Assembly: GCA_023267275.1 (NCBI GenBank)
Contig: JAHFNO010000011.1
Coordinates: forward strand, 1-43,337
Direction of reading: 5' to 3'
Length of the DNA stretch: 43,337 nt
From: Candidatus Nomurabacteria bacterium
Lineage (GTDB): Bacteria; Patescibacteriota; Minisyncoccia; Phycocordibacterales; UBA9973
In this document: positions 32,259-40,359 of the stretch, one piece after another
How the letters are laid out: every line of letters begins with the position of its first letter
How positions within the stretch are numbered: position 1 is the stretch's first letter
Notes under the pieces: generated by a model
Databases searched by the model: none
The model's input: only the letters and a program-made list of their open reading frames with translations
What the model was told of the DNA's origin: nothing
Translations under genes and position numbers: made by a program

Positions 32259-33638
32259 ATGGCAATGGAAAATGATGTACTCAAAAAAATTAGTGCGCTA
32301 GAAGAAAACAAGGATATTGCAGGGCTTGAGGACATCAAAATGACCGCTGAGGCGGGTTTCGAGGGTGACATCGCTGGCGCGGCCGAGCAAGCCATTGCCC
32401 GACTTACTGGCAAAGCGACCGAGGTAGCAAGCACTTCACCTGTTCAAGAAAGGCAGGTTGAAGACCTCGGTGGCTCAAAAGACGAAATCGAGAAGCGAAC
32501 CGAGAATGTTGATACTCAAATCGAGCATGTCGAAACTGATACAATCAAAAAAATTGAGAAAGTAAAAAATCAATCCATAGAGGGCGAAAAAAAGACCGGC
32601 TTTGAGGCGTATTTTGATATATGGTCAGCTCACAGCGAAGGTAAAAATGTACCGGAATACACACAACAGGAAAAAAATACTATTGCTACGGATACTGTAA
32701 AAGAATTGCTCGCATACAAGGATAACGATTTGGCTAATACATCCACATACCTTCGGAGATTTAAGGAGCTTGGCATGGAACCAGACCCTAGTTTGGTCAA
32801 AGAGATTATTTACAAAAATGCCAATAAAGAACTTGAAAGAACGGACACGTATGGCTCTGGTTCGCCCGCTGAACGCGACACACGAATGTCTCAGCAAATG
32901 GCTGAATACTTGGGTACTGACCCTAGCATAAACTGGCGCGAAGAATTAAAAAAAGAGAAAGTAGAAAAAGAAGCGGGAAAAAATGAGAGCGCTAATTTGA
33001 CACCTGAACAGATTGAATATAACAATTTGAAATCGGCCTATGAAGAAAAGAGAAATGCCTATCTTGTAGAAATCCAAAAACCGATTGACGAGACAAGAGC
33101 CGCGATTGAAAAAATCAAAGAAGAAAAAGGATATACAAAAGACCTTAAAAAGTTTGGTATGGATTTAAATACAAACGAGGCAAAAATCAACGTAGCTCTG
33201 TTTCGAGACAAGCCATCAGGACTTCGTAATCTGCAAAAACTCAAGGATGCTATACCGTCCGACTATAATGAGGTTTTTCGTCAATCCCTTGATGAGGGTA
33301 TCAGCCGTTTTGGTAATTTGCCCGATAAAGACATCCAATATATGAATGATATATACCAACCGTTTCGGCTTGGCAAAAACCTACCGTTTGCGAGCGGAAA
33401 ATGGGGAGAAGTTACTGGCGACAGCCAAGTTCAAACTGCTGAAAATAATTACAAGAACACCGCAAATGGCTTGGATGCGCTAAGACAAAAAATTGAGACC
33501 GACCCAGAGCTTGTAGGAAAGAACGCAACCCTCGAAACCCTATTGAAGGGAGCCGAGGTGCCTTACCGTGAACTCTCTGAAATGGAGAAAAAAATGAAAG
33601 AGGCCGAGCGTGCTTTAGCAAGCAAGACACAATCCTAA
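32259..33638 (+). CDS. Hypothetical coiled-coil protein, 459 aa
   Basis: A highly charged, largely helical soluble protein with no signal peptide or membrane helix. Coiled-coil stretches lie near 235-310 and 395-455; residues 75-105 are a Val/Glu/Lys-rich linker. No family is recognised. It may be a structural or scaffold protein of the element. Confidence 0.7.
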   Translation: MAMENDVLKKISALEENKDIAGLEDIKMTAEAGFEGDIAGAAEQAIARLTGKATEVASTSPVQERQVEDLGGSKDEIEKRTENVDTQIEHVETDTIKKIEKVKNQSIEGEKKTGFEAYFDIWSAHSEGKNVPEYTQQEKNTIATDTVKELLAYKDNDLANTSTYLRRFKELGMEPDPSLVKEIIYKNANKELERTDTYGSGSPAERDTRMSQQMAEYLGTDPSINWREELKKEKVEKEAGKNESANLTPEQIEYNNLKSAYEEKRNAYLVEIQKPIDETRAAIEKIKEEKGYTKDLKKFGMDLNTNEAKINVALFRDKPSGLRNLQKLKDAIPSDYNEVFRQSLDEGISRFGNLPDKDIQYMNDIYQPFRLGKNLPFASGKWGEVTGDSQVQTAENNYKNTANGLDALRQKIETDPELVGKNATLETLLKGAEVPYRELSEMEKKMKEAERALASKTQS

Positions 33639-33711
33639 CTCTAATTAAACCCTTTCACCTACTTGGGCGAGCGAGGAACACTATAAAAAGTTCAAGGAAA
33701 GTTCTGAATAA

Positions 33712-33746
33712 AAAAACAGCTCACGTTTATACGCGAGCTGTTTTGC
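33712..33746 (+). terminator. Terminator
   Basis: AACAGCTC-CG and CG-GAGCTGTT pair around TTTATA, followed by T-rich sequence. Confidence 0.75.
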
Positions 33747-33764
33747 CTTTCAATGAGGCAATCT

Positions 33765-34064
33765 TTAAATCCAAAAGCATAGCAGTGGGCGCTGATTGTG
33801 TGTATGCCAGCGCTTACTTACTTGTTGGGGTTTTCCTTTTTCTCCACCACTTCCACCAAAATCATTGACGTACCTGCTCCATGTAAAAACTGGAACGGTT
33901 GTCAGATTTGCAATTGCATATCCGGGTGTATCCTTTTGATGAGGAAATAGGGGTATGCACGGATAGAAGTTCGTTTTCATGGTGAATAAAACGAAGAGCA
34001 TTGTGTGGATTAACCGGTATGTAATTACCGGAACCATTAGGACGAAAAGCAGTAATTTTTTCAT
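33765..34064 (-). CDS. Putative small secreted protein, 99 aa
   Basis: A signal-like hydrophobic N-terminus (MKKLLLFVLMVPVITY) is followed by an aromatic and Gly/Ser/Lys-containing region. A TATACT box lies about 47 nt upstream on the minus strand. The overlapping longer-start ORF in another frame (34113-33862) is less plausible. No family is recognised; the call rests on the signal-like start. Confidence 0.4.
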   Translation of the reverse strand: MKKLLLFVLMVPVITYRLIHTMLFVLFTMKTNFYPCIPLFPHQKDTPGYAIANLTTVPVFTWSRYVNDFGGSGGEKGKPQQVSKRWHTHNQRPLLCFWI

Positions 34065-34268
34065 TGTTTTTTATATTTATGTGAAAGAAGAAACTACTGA
34101 TAGTATACACCATAATAACCTAATCTGTCAATGGTAGATTAAACCTTGATTTTTAAGGTTATTTTGCTCTATCGGCAGGAATTGCCAAGGATGGAAACAA
34201 ACCTAGAATACCGCTAAATTGCAGGTCACTCTTGATACTTGCCCAATTTTGCGTACGGAACTTCTCGA
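34065..34268. other. Gap at the 3' side of the second serine recombinase
   Basis: No gene is evident. By analogy with the first element this could hold the attachment site of the second recombinase. An A/T-rich inverted repeat (AACCTTGATTTTTAAGGTT) is at about 34143-34161. No tRNA was found. Confidence 0.4.
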
Positions 34269-35978
34269 TTATAACGTTCTGAACTCGTCCGTCCGAGGGA
34301 GCAGAGTAGAAAAAACAGGCGAAATTTCGCTTGTTTTTTTGTTTAAGCTTTTGTTTACAAAGCAATTTTTAGGTTCGAACTTATCATCTTTCGACTTTGC
34401 CTTTTTTATACCTTCGATCAGCTTGTTTATAGCTTTCGTGTTGCAAATACTGAGTTCTTTCTCATCCCACACTAGGTTCGAACCAAGCTTGGCCAAGATA
34501 GTCCTTTTGGCCTGAACCGTACCTTTTTTCAAAGTTTCCGTAAGACAGAGAGTAAGATCGACGATCTCGTTCATTCTTGCATACCAATCGACATCGTCCT
34601 TCTCGCCCTCATTCACATGGTATTTTTTTTCTAACGCCTTCAGATCGAGTGCGTATTCTTCAGGGCTGACTTGCTCGTCGCGCAACATTTCGCGCAAGCG
34701 AGTTTTCTTATGATCAAACTCCGCGTTGTTTGACTCAATCATTTTCTTTTTAAAAATCTTGTCGTTGATCTCCTTCTCCTTTAGCTCCTCGATGTATTGC
34801 TTCGACCAGTTGGCTAGATCGACAGAAAAATTCAAATTTTCTTGAACAAAGTGAATGACCTTTTCCAATACCTTGTTTTCGGGAATTGACACATAGTCCA
34901 ATTTCGACTTTTTCTTTTTTACGTTGTAATAGTGAACATACCCTAAATATTTAGGGTGCTGTAGTTGCGTAATCTCTCTACCGCACTGAGGACAGTGCGT
35001 TTTACTTCTATACGCAAACTTATGCTTGCAGTCACAGATAAGCTGATATTTCACGTCCTGCCCGATGAAATTACCCTCAGGAGAAGCTATAAAGCCGGAA
35101 AATATTGTTTTATGTTCCTGAGTTTTCGGTATATTGTTTCTGGCAATAATCATTTTAATTTTATTGTGTTGATCCTCTGTAATCAGCCGAGGCAGTTTTG
35201 GATCAAGTTCAAATCTCTCGCCCTTACTATCAAAGAAAAATCCTGCGTAAACTGGGTCTGGGAGCAATTCATAAATACGGGAGTGAGCAATGAAATGCCC
35301 ACCAATTTTCTTTCGTTTTATCGTGTTTAATTTCAATTCATTAATAGCGTATTCATATATTTTCCCGGCCGAGTATGTACCTGTTAAAAACATATCAAGT
35401 AGAATTTTTATTTTAGGCAATCTCTCTTCGTCTACCATCCACCTGCGGTTTCCCTTTTCCTCAGTTCTATCATTCAAAAAACCCAGAGAAGAAATTCCGT
35501 GCGGCACACCAAGTCGAGCTTTCTTATCGTGGCCGCGCTTAACGTTTACTGAAAGTTCTTTAACAAATTGTTTTCCCTGGCTAAATTCGACAGACATGAC
35601 GATCACGTTGTCCCAAGGATAGAACACTTTATCGTGCGTTATTATTGCCTTCAGGACACCTGAGGAAAGGAGATCAATGATTTGCCCACCCTCCGTCATA
35701 TTTCGAGCGAGACGGTCGAGTTTCCAACAGACAATGCTATCAATCTCACCCTTGAGGATCATCGACATCATGCGCGAGAACTCGGGACGCTCGTTTTCGG
35801 TTTTTGCAGATTTTGCTTCTTTGAATACTTCCGTAAAAACAGGAAGCTTGTGGTACTCGGCCATTTTTGCCGCCGCGTCGATTTGTGAGTCGATCGAGAG
35901 CATCTGCTTGTCCTCCGCTTCGCTTGATTTACGATAGTAGCCGCCGGGGCGTAATTTTGTGAAATCTAATGGGTTCAT
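34269..35978 (-). CDS. Second large serine recombinase
   Basis: The 569-residue protein has a resolvase domain with catalytic Ser18 (YYRKSSEAEDKQ) and WKLDRLARNMTEGG. A recombinase domain follows (about 150-290; GVPHGISSLGFLND, HSRIYELLPDPVYAGFFFDSKGE), then a zinc ribbon (CDCKHKF, CPQCGREI) and a coiled coil (420-470). It is only distantly related to the integrase at 23972, so it belongs to a different element or a composite island. Confidence 0.93.
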   Translation of the reverse strand: MNPLDFTKLRPGGYYRKSSEAEDKQMLSIDSQIDAAAKMAEYHKLPVFTEVFKEAKSAKTENERPEFSRMMSMILKGEIDSIVCWKLDRLARNMTEGGQIIDLLSSGVLKAIITHDKVFYPWDNVIVMSVEFSQGKQFVKELSVNVKRGHDKKARLGVPHGISSLGFLNDRTEEKGNRRWMVDEERLPKIKILLDMFLTGTYSAGKIYEYAINELKLNTIKRKKIGGHFIAHSRIYELLPDPVYAGFFFDSKGERFELDPKLPRLITEDQHNKIKMIIARNNIPKTQEHKTIFSGFIASPEGNFIGQDVKYQLICDCKHKFAYRSKTHCPQCGREITQLQHPKYLGYVHYYNVKKKKSKLDYVSIPENKVLEKVIHFVQENLNFSVDLANWSKQYIEELKEKEINDKIFKKKMIESNNAEFDHKKTRLREMLRDEQVSPEEYALDLKALEKKYHVNEGEKDDVDWYARMNEIVDLTLCLTETLKKGTVQAKRTILAKLGSNLVWDEKELSICNTKAINKLIEGIKKAKSKDDKFEPKNCFVNKSLNKKTSEISPVFSTLLPRTDEFRTL

Positions 35979-36410
35979 ATTATTGAAAAATTATTTTTTG
36001 ATAAAAACACTGACACAGTAGCAAAAATGCTGCGACTAACGAACTTTTGTTGTTATACCAATCAAAAATACGGGTTCATCAGTTTTGGGAGAGCAGGAAA
36101 CCCACAGCCCCCCAAACCCCCCAAAATACAGGGATATTTTCGGCTTCGATGCAGAAATCTTTTTCCGTTTTTTCTCGGGATTTCTTAGGTCTCACTCTAG
36201 AAACTCATAGCAATTTTATTAGCCGTAGTTTCCGTAATTTGTTATCCGCCAAGACCACTCTGCATAGCAACGGACAACACAATGGGTTCAGCTCCGTCTT
36301 CGCGAGGTTTCCCCACCCAATGATTTAATAGCTATACGAGAGCGGCTCATTGGTTCGCCAACCGTTATCTCTCGCGGGTAGGATCATTACTGATCCTGAA
36401 TTGCCAACAT
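35979..36410. other. Intergenic region with hairpins and a C/G-homopolymer tract
   Basis: It contains the recombinase leader (AGCAAAAATGCT hairpin near 36020) and a C-run pair (AGCCCCCCAAACCCCCCAAA near 36108-36128). A GC-rich hairpin region follows at about 36335-36380 (CGAGAG with CTCTCG). No gene can be supported. Confidence 0.5.
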
Positions 36411-36584
36411 CTATGCGGGCAATTCAGGATTTGCAATTTCCATTTTTAAATATTCGGCATGAATTGTGAGTAGAAGATTGCCGATCTCTTCAACTTCGCT
36501 GTCGAGTAAGTTGCGTTCAAAATCTTCTCCGTACTTGCGGAGAACATTTCTCAAATCTTCAATTGCGTTCTTGCTCAACTGCAT
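36411..36584 (-). CDS. Small helical protein, 57 aa, start inside a palindrome
   Basis: Minus-strand ORF starting MQLSKNAIEDLRNVLRKYGE, then a second amphipathic helix rich in Glu and Leu (EVEEIGNLLLTIHAEYLKM). Small two-helix proteins of this type are common in mobile elements. The start codon lies in a perfect inverted repeat (ACTGCATA/TATGCAGT, 36578-36599). The gene end overlaps a 13-bp hairpin (ATCCTGAATTGCC/GGCAATTCAGGAT, 36393-36430), probably the terminator. Confidence 0.65.
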   Translation of the reverse strand: MQLSKNAIEDLRNVLRKYGEDFERNLLDSEVEEIGNLLLTIHAEYLKMEIANPELPA

Positions 36585-36599
36585 ATTTTTTTATGCAGT
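36578..36599. promoter_or_regulatory. Palindrome over a start codon
   Basis: ACTGCATA, six Ts, TATGCAGT is a perfect 8-bp inverted repeat covering the ATG of the 57-aa gene. It could be an operator or a translation-blocking hairpin. Confidence 0.55.
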
Positions 36600-37133
36600 A
36601 CCTTGCACAACTTGCAAAAAAACCCGCTATTTTGTTAGCAGGTATCTCACGCCTTTCGGCGACCCGCCAACAAAGCAGAGGGCTTTGAATGGTCAAGTTC
36701 GCGCGTTGAGACTACGCTGAACAAAAAAATAGACCGTAACCAAATTATGGTTGCGGTCTATTTTTCACTTAATATTGGAAAGTAGCACCGCCACGATAAC
36801 GTGATGGGTCTGCTTTCAAACATTGAGTTGTTAGAAGGCCAAGAGTTCTGAAAAGGTACCTCAGTAAACATTGAATTGTTATATGCGAGGACTCAGCAAA
36901 AAATGCTGACATGAGTTCTGGTTGGGTATTCGTGCACGCTTACAAAGTACTACTACAACGTAGTATATTCCTTTCAACAAAAATTGCCACAGTCCAGAAT
37001 AAGTCCGGGTGTGGATAAACTTTTATAAAAATGTTGGAATAGGCACTATATTCATCCTGCACTTTACTGTGGTTTTTCGACATTTCGCACAAGGAATATT
37101 CAATTTGAGCCTTATTTTTCAATGCAAATATCC
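36600..37133. other. Intergenic region with terminator and short repeats
   Basis: It holds a strong terminator-like hairpin (AAAATAGACCGTAACC at 36726-36741, complement to 36764) and two degenerate copies of AAACATTGA-TTGTTA (36819 and 36866). GACTCAGCA/TGCTGACAT pairing is possible near 36890-36912. No gene is convincing. Confidence 0.5.
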
Positions 37134-37162
37134 TTGACATTTTAACAAAAATGGTATATAAT
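37134..37162 (+). promoter_or_regulatory. Consensus promoter, cassette copy A
   Basis: TTGACA (37134-37139), 17-nt spacer, TATAAT (37157-37162): a perfect sigma-70-type promoter, among the strongest in the window. Confidence 0.85.
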
Positions 37163-37170
37163 GTAAGAAA

Positions 37171-37225
37171 GATTAGGAAATAACGGAGTGATCGAAAATT
37201 TCGATCTTTGCGCTATTTCTTAATC
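37171..37225 (+). promoter_or_regulatory. 5'-terminal mRNA hairpin, cassette copy A
   Basis: Lower stem GATTAGGAAATA (37171-37182) with TATTTCTTAATC (37214-37225); apical stem GATCGAAA/TTTCGATC (37190-37206). It starts at the predicted 5' end of the transcript. Copy B at 38198-38259 has a related lower stem and a different apical stem. Confidence 0.8.
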
Positions 37226-37249
37226 TTAAACACTTTTAAATAGATAATT

Positions 37250-38050
37250 ATGAGCAAGTTAAATCCCGGGAACATCAGTTCCTCTACCGACGAAGGTCGT
37301 CGTTATTTTGTGAACGCAGATGGTACATCCACTGTTATCTGGCACCCAAATTCCCCATATCCTAGAAATATCTACGCTATGTTGGAAAGTGGTGGGTATA
37401 TGGGAATGTCATTTGGCTTCACTGGCGGAACAAGTGGACACACCCTTAAAGGAGACGTGTTCACGCTGTACGTACCGTGTGAGATGGTTTTCAGGGAGGC
37501 ATTGGTTCCACCGCGTGCGTTGTATGAGTCATCAACTTTTCTTTTCAACGAGGATTGTATTGATGATTTGAATGGAGTCCGCTATGACGACTATGTTAAG
37601 TTCCGTAAGGACACCTACAAACTTTTCCCCGGCAAAGGGCTGATGAAAAGAGGTGAGAAACTAACGTATGCTGAAATAGAGACACCTCAACGCTACAACG
37701 AGGGTGACATAGTATTAATTGTAGCTGCTCCTGATGAGGAAGGAGTCAAAATGGCGCAATCTATTATGTTACGGAAAGGAGAGACAGAAGTTGTTTTGCC
37801 AAGCACGAATATGCTCGACAACGACTGGGTGCCTACCGCTCCACTGGAAGAGATGCTTACATGGTTTCCCGAGAAAGAAGAATTTACGTTACAAATGCAG
37901 GGCGATGACTACGGGCTTGAGCAGAAAGAGTTAAACCCTCTTCCTGCCTATCTCGAAGGAAAGTGCATTAAAGCATTTGAGTACGTGAAAAAACCGTTTT
38001 CGGACTATGAGATTGTAGGTAAGAAGGCTCTGCCTTCACCCGTTTCTTAG
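37250..38050 (+). CDS. Hypothetical accessory protein, 266 aa
   Basis: A soluble cytoplasmic protein with no signal peptide or membrane helix, with Gly- and aromatic-rich stretches (SGGYMGMSFGFTGGTSGHTLKG) and a long acidic middle. No family is recognised. It is expressed from a consensus promoter with a 5' hairpin and its own terminator (38118-38147), an arrangement repeated for the 89-aa gene that follows. Strong expression is inferred from the promoter. Confidence 0.8.
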   Translation: MSKLNPGNISSSTDEGRRYFVNADGTSTVIWHPNSPYPRNIYAMLESGGYMGMSFGFTGGTSGHTLKGDVFTLYVPCEMVFREALVPPRALYESSTFLFNEDCIDDLNGVRYDDYVKFRKDTYKLFPGKGLMKRGEKLTYAEIETPQRYNEGDIVLIVAAPDEEGVKMAQSIMLRKGETEVVLPSTNMLDNDWVPTAPLEEMLTWFPEKEEFTLQMQGDDYGLEQKELNPLPAYLEGKCIKAFEYVKKPFSDYEIVGKKALPSPVS

Positions 38051-38116
38051 GGAGAATAAGAAAAAAAGGTAGTAGCACAAATCCCTTTCGTAAACTTGTG
38101 CAAAAAATATTTAAAG

Positions 38117-38150
38117 GCCAGTTTCATTCATTTGGAACTGGTTCTTTTTT
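38117..38150 (+). terminator. Terminator, cassette copy A
   Basis: CCAGTTTC, ATTCATTT, GGAACTGG then TTCTTTTTT. The loop and tail resemble those of the copy B terminator at 38577-38610. Confidence 0.8.
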
Positions 38151-38157
38151 ATGATTA

Positions 38158-38186
38158 TTGACATAATCATTTTTATACTATATAAT
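38158..38186 (+). promoter_or_regulatory. Consensus promoter, cassette copy B
   Basis: TTGACA (38158-38163), 17-nt spacer, TATAAT (38181-38186). Confidence 0.85.
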
Positions 38187-38197
38187 GTGGACGAGCA

Positions 38198-38259
38198 AGT
38201 TAAGAAATAGCAGAGCATTTGAAAAGACAAAAATTCAAATTTTTTGCTATTTCTTAACT
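38198..38259 (+). promoter_or_regulatory. 5'-terminal mRNA hairpin, cassette copy B
   Basis: AGTTAAGAAATAGC (38198-38211) pairs perfectly with GCTATTTCTTAACT (38246-38259); apical ATTTGAA/TTCAAAT (38217-38240). The lower stem is homologous to copy A, the apical stem differs in sequence but not in position. Confidence 0.8.
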
Positions 38260-38284
38260 AAAACAACTTTAAAATTTCACCTTT

Positions 38285-38554
38285 ATGGACACGAACGATA
38301 AGAATGTATCGGCATTAATTAATGGGGCACTTACTTCTAACGGGAATAACAGCTACTGCTTCAAAAGCTCTGCAGTTAACCCCGGCCTCGGCATGGTACT
38401 TTGTTCACTTTCTGAATTTACTGCTGACAGAAAAATTGAAGTTACCAGCGAAAGATCGAAAGGAGAACTGAGAGGAGCACCTGTTATTCTGGCAACGTTC
38501 ACTGTTGCGGAAGACAAGCTCGCTGCTTTCGAAGAAAAATACAAGGAGAAATAA
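38285..38554 (+). CDS. Hypothetical small accessory protein, 89 aa
   Basis: A soluble protein with an N-terminal Asn/Ser-rich part and a C-terminal charged alpha-helix (EDKLAAFEEKYKEK). No family is recognised, and no clear similarity to the 266-aa neighbour is visible by eye despite the shared regulatory cassette. Confidence 0.75.
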   Translation: MDTNDKNVSALINGALTSNGNNSYCFKSSAVNPGLGMVLCSLSEFTADRKIEVTSERSKGELRGAPVILATFTVAEDKLAAFEEKYKEK

Positions 38555-38576
38555 TCCCCTTGCAGCGAATATTAAG

Positions 38577-38612
38577 ACCGGTTTCATTTATTTGAAACCG
38601 GTTCTTTTTTAT
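38577..38612 (+). terminator. Terminator, cassette copy B
   Basis: ACCGGTTTC, ATTTATTT, GAAACCGGT followed by TCTTTTTT. Confidence 0.85.
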
Positions 38613-38912
38613 TTACCCCAAAATCTTCGCCTTGTGCGCCTTGAACTCGTCCTCGGTAATAGCTCCATCCTGCTTCAGCTTGAATAACTCTGCAAGCTCA
38701 CTCGCAGTGTTCTTGCTTGGTTCGGTCGTTTTGATTACTACCGCCGGTGCTGCATCTTTCGAGAGTGCCCACGACAAAGCGACGATCCAGCCGATGCACG
38801 TCCATCCTAGGAAAAAATTAACTACGAGAATTGAACTCGCGTTTTTCTTTTTGCGCGAGTACGCCGAGATCGAGGGAATAAAATATAAAATTATGAGTAA
38901 AAATATCAACAT
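38613..38912 (-). CDS. Superinfection-immunity-like membrane protein with SHOCT domain
   Basis: The 99-residue protein has two membrane helices with the signature of the T4 Imm-type superinfection immunity family (LYFIPSISAYSRKK, then NFFLGWTCIGWIVALSWAL). A C-terminal SHOCT motif follows (AELFKLKQDGAITEDEFKAH). Family members block DNA entry by related phages. The start at 38912 (MLIFLLII) is preferred to the longer 38984. The SHOCT sequence is nearly identical to that at 31257-31625. Confidence 0.85.
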   Translation of the reverse strand: MLIFLLIILYFIPSISAYSRKKKNASSILVVNFFLGWTCIGWIVALSWALSKDAAPAVVIKTTEPSKNTASELAELFKLKQDGAITEDEFKAHKAKILG

Positions 38913-39074
38913 GGGGGTATTTTTTGTAAAAATTGGTAATAGTGGGCGGTCACGCGGGGCGACGCTTGCCCACGTTCGCCACACGTTGCGCCACGTGCCG
39001 ACATTCTCGGCAGATCGGTATCATTTACCGATCAGGGCAATTTATACCCCACGTGCGCGAACATGGTGCGAGGG
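38913..39074. other. Short intergenic gap with hairpin
   Basis: A hairpin GATCGGTA/TACCGATC is at about 39014-39034, likely the terminator of the pilin-like gene read from the right. Nothing else is seen. Confidence 0.45.
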
Positions 39075-39560
39075 CTAGAGGCAGGAAGTCGCCGAACCGA
39101 GAGGATAGCTCTCAACTTTCGCTACGCCGGTCGAGTCGCTACAAGCGTACTCGCTGTTATCGCTGAGTGGCGCAGATGCCGCCCATGCCGATCCGTCTTT
39201 TGCCTCGTTGCAGACGTGCCTGTCCCTTCCGGCGATTTCTGCGCCACTGAGCAAGTGCAAGAAATCCGCATCGGAACACACGCCCTTGTAGGTCGCATCG
39301 TTACCGGTCGAAGAGTAATACAATTCGGCTTGTGCGCGAGCTGAAGACATTACGCCTTGGATTTTTGCATCCATCGCAGTGCTACGCGCGCTGTCCAAGC
39401 TGTCGGAAACGGCACTGCCGAGCGTGTCGGTAATGACGTGCTGTATCTGGTACGACTTGTATTCCATACCGATCAAAAATCCGATGAGTAAAAGCACAAT
39501 CGAAAAAACAATTTTCCCTGTCTGCGTTGCAAAGAACTTGTCGCTGTCGCTTTGGTTCAT
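39075..39560 (-). CDS. Membrane-anchored pilin-like protein, 161 aa
   Basis: One membrane helix (about 16-34) is followed by a region matching the globular part of CPR type IV pilins: DAKIQGVMSSARAQAELYY, then Cys-containing GVCSDADFLHLL, AWAASAPLSDNSEYAC and a final Cys. The canonical prepilin leader and N-terminal pilin helix (FTLIELLV-type) are absent, replaced by an ordinary anchor, so assembly into a pilus is uncertain. It is preceded by pseudoknot leader copy 2. Confidence 0.7.
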   Translation of the reverse strand: MNQSDSDKFFATQTGKIVFSIVLLLIGFLIGMEYKSYQIQHVITDTLGSAVSDSLDSARSTAMDAKIQGVMSSARAQAELYYSSTGNDATYKGVCSDADFLHLLSGAEIAGRDRHVCNEAKDGSAWAASAPLSDNSEYACSDSTGVAKVESYPLGSATSCL

Positions 39561-39770
39561 ACGTTTTACTTTTTTGTTGCTATTAGTAAATCCGAGGAAC
39601 GGGCAACAAAGAACCCGTCACAGAGAGCGAGGGGTTTTAATCCCTCCATACACCTTTCGATGTACGGCCAACAACGACAGCCCCCGTATGACGGGTTCTT
39701 TATCGTTGTTGGTCTTTTTTCACCATACCGTCGATTGCTCGACGGGTTAGGCTACTCGTATTCAGTTGTG
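39561..39770 (-). ncRNA. Pseudoknotted leader RNA, copy 2
   Basis: Plus-strand positions: P1 CCGTCGA/TCGACGG (39728-39745, loop GCAA when read on the minus strand); P2 arms 39668-39677 and 39703-39712 (CCAACAACGA/TCGTTGTTGG). The pseudoknot arms, 39608-39621 and 39688-39701, share a perfect complementarity of at least 13 bp including GAACCCGTCA. Two further hairpins at about 39625-39665 correspond to P3 and P4. Both P2 and the pseudoknot differ in sequence from copy 1 but keep pairing. A TATACT -10 is at 39781-39776. Confidence 0.75.
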
Positions 39771-39837
39771 ATTAAAGTATAGCATTTTGGATTCATCATT
39801 AAAACACATCTTTACTTAAGTGCTTATTTAAGAGAGA

Positions 39838-40359
39838 ATGGCTTTATATAAGGCATCTATGGATTTTATAATTTCATTTTTTTGTAATAGCGATATACCT
39901 GTACTAGCCCACAATTCGGGACTAGCTTGCCTGACGATTTTGATTCCAGTTGCGATCGCCATTTTTACGAGTGAAAAAGATTTTCGTGAACTCGACAATC
40001 ATGTAATCCTCGATCATGTGATTCGAGCGAAAGACCTTTTGCTTTATTCAGCCATGATATTCTTGCCATTCTTTTTTTGGCAAGACTCTTCTCTGCTGTG
40101 GCGAATCGCCGAACTACTCCTTTGGGCAAGAGGCATGTATCTCTTGTGCAAGAGCTTGTCTCTTTCGTATTGGTGGTTGAAAGGTAACAAGTTCGCATTG
40201 CGTTTCGACTACTTAAAAAGTCTCACCAACAAAAAAGACATGGAGGAATCATGGCGCTCGGTATGGGAAAGCGACAAGGTTAATTCGGCAAACGAAAAAG
40301 ACTTCTTCGATATTTTTTCAAAGACTATAAATCAACTAATCACTCCTGACCATGAATGA
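39838..40359 (+). CDS. Hypothetical membrane protein, first gene of a four-gene operon
   Basis: The 173-residue protein has three or so hydrophobic helices (about 30-45, 70-85, 93-115) and a cytoplasmic C-terminal part. No family is recognised. Its stop overlaps the next start by 8 nt, indicating translational coupling. No Shine-Dalgarno sequence is seen. Confidence 0.75.
   Translation: MALYKASMDFIISFFCNSDIPVLAHNSGLACLTILIPVAIAIFTSEKDFRELDNHVILDHVIRAKDLLLYSAMIFLPFFFWQDSSLLWRIAELLLWARGMYLLCKSLSLSYWWLKGNKFALRFDYLKSLTNKKDMEESWRSVWESDKVNSANEKDFFDIFSKTINQLITPDHE

Noticed and set aside
33862-34113. 83-aa minus-strand ORF
   Set aside because: Overlaps the signal-peptide ORF 33765-34064 in a different frame and lacks features of its own.
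36047-36328. 93-aa plus-strand ORF
   Set aside because: Ser/Phe-rich, starts in the recombinase leader and has no promoter or family pattern.
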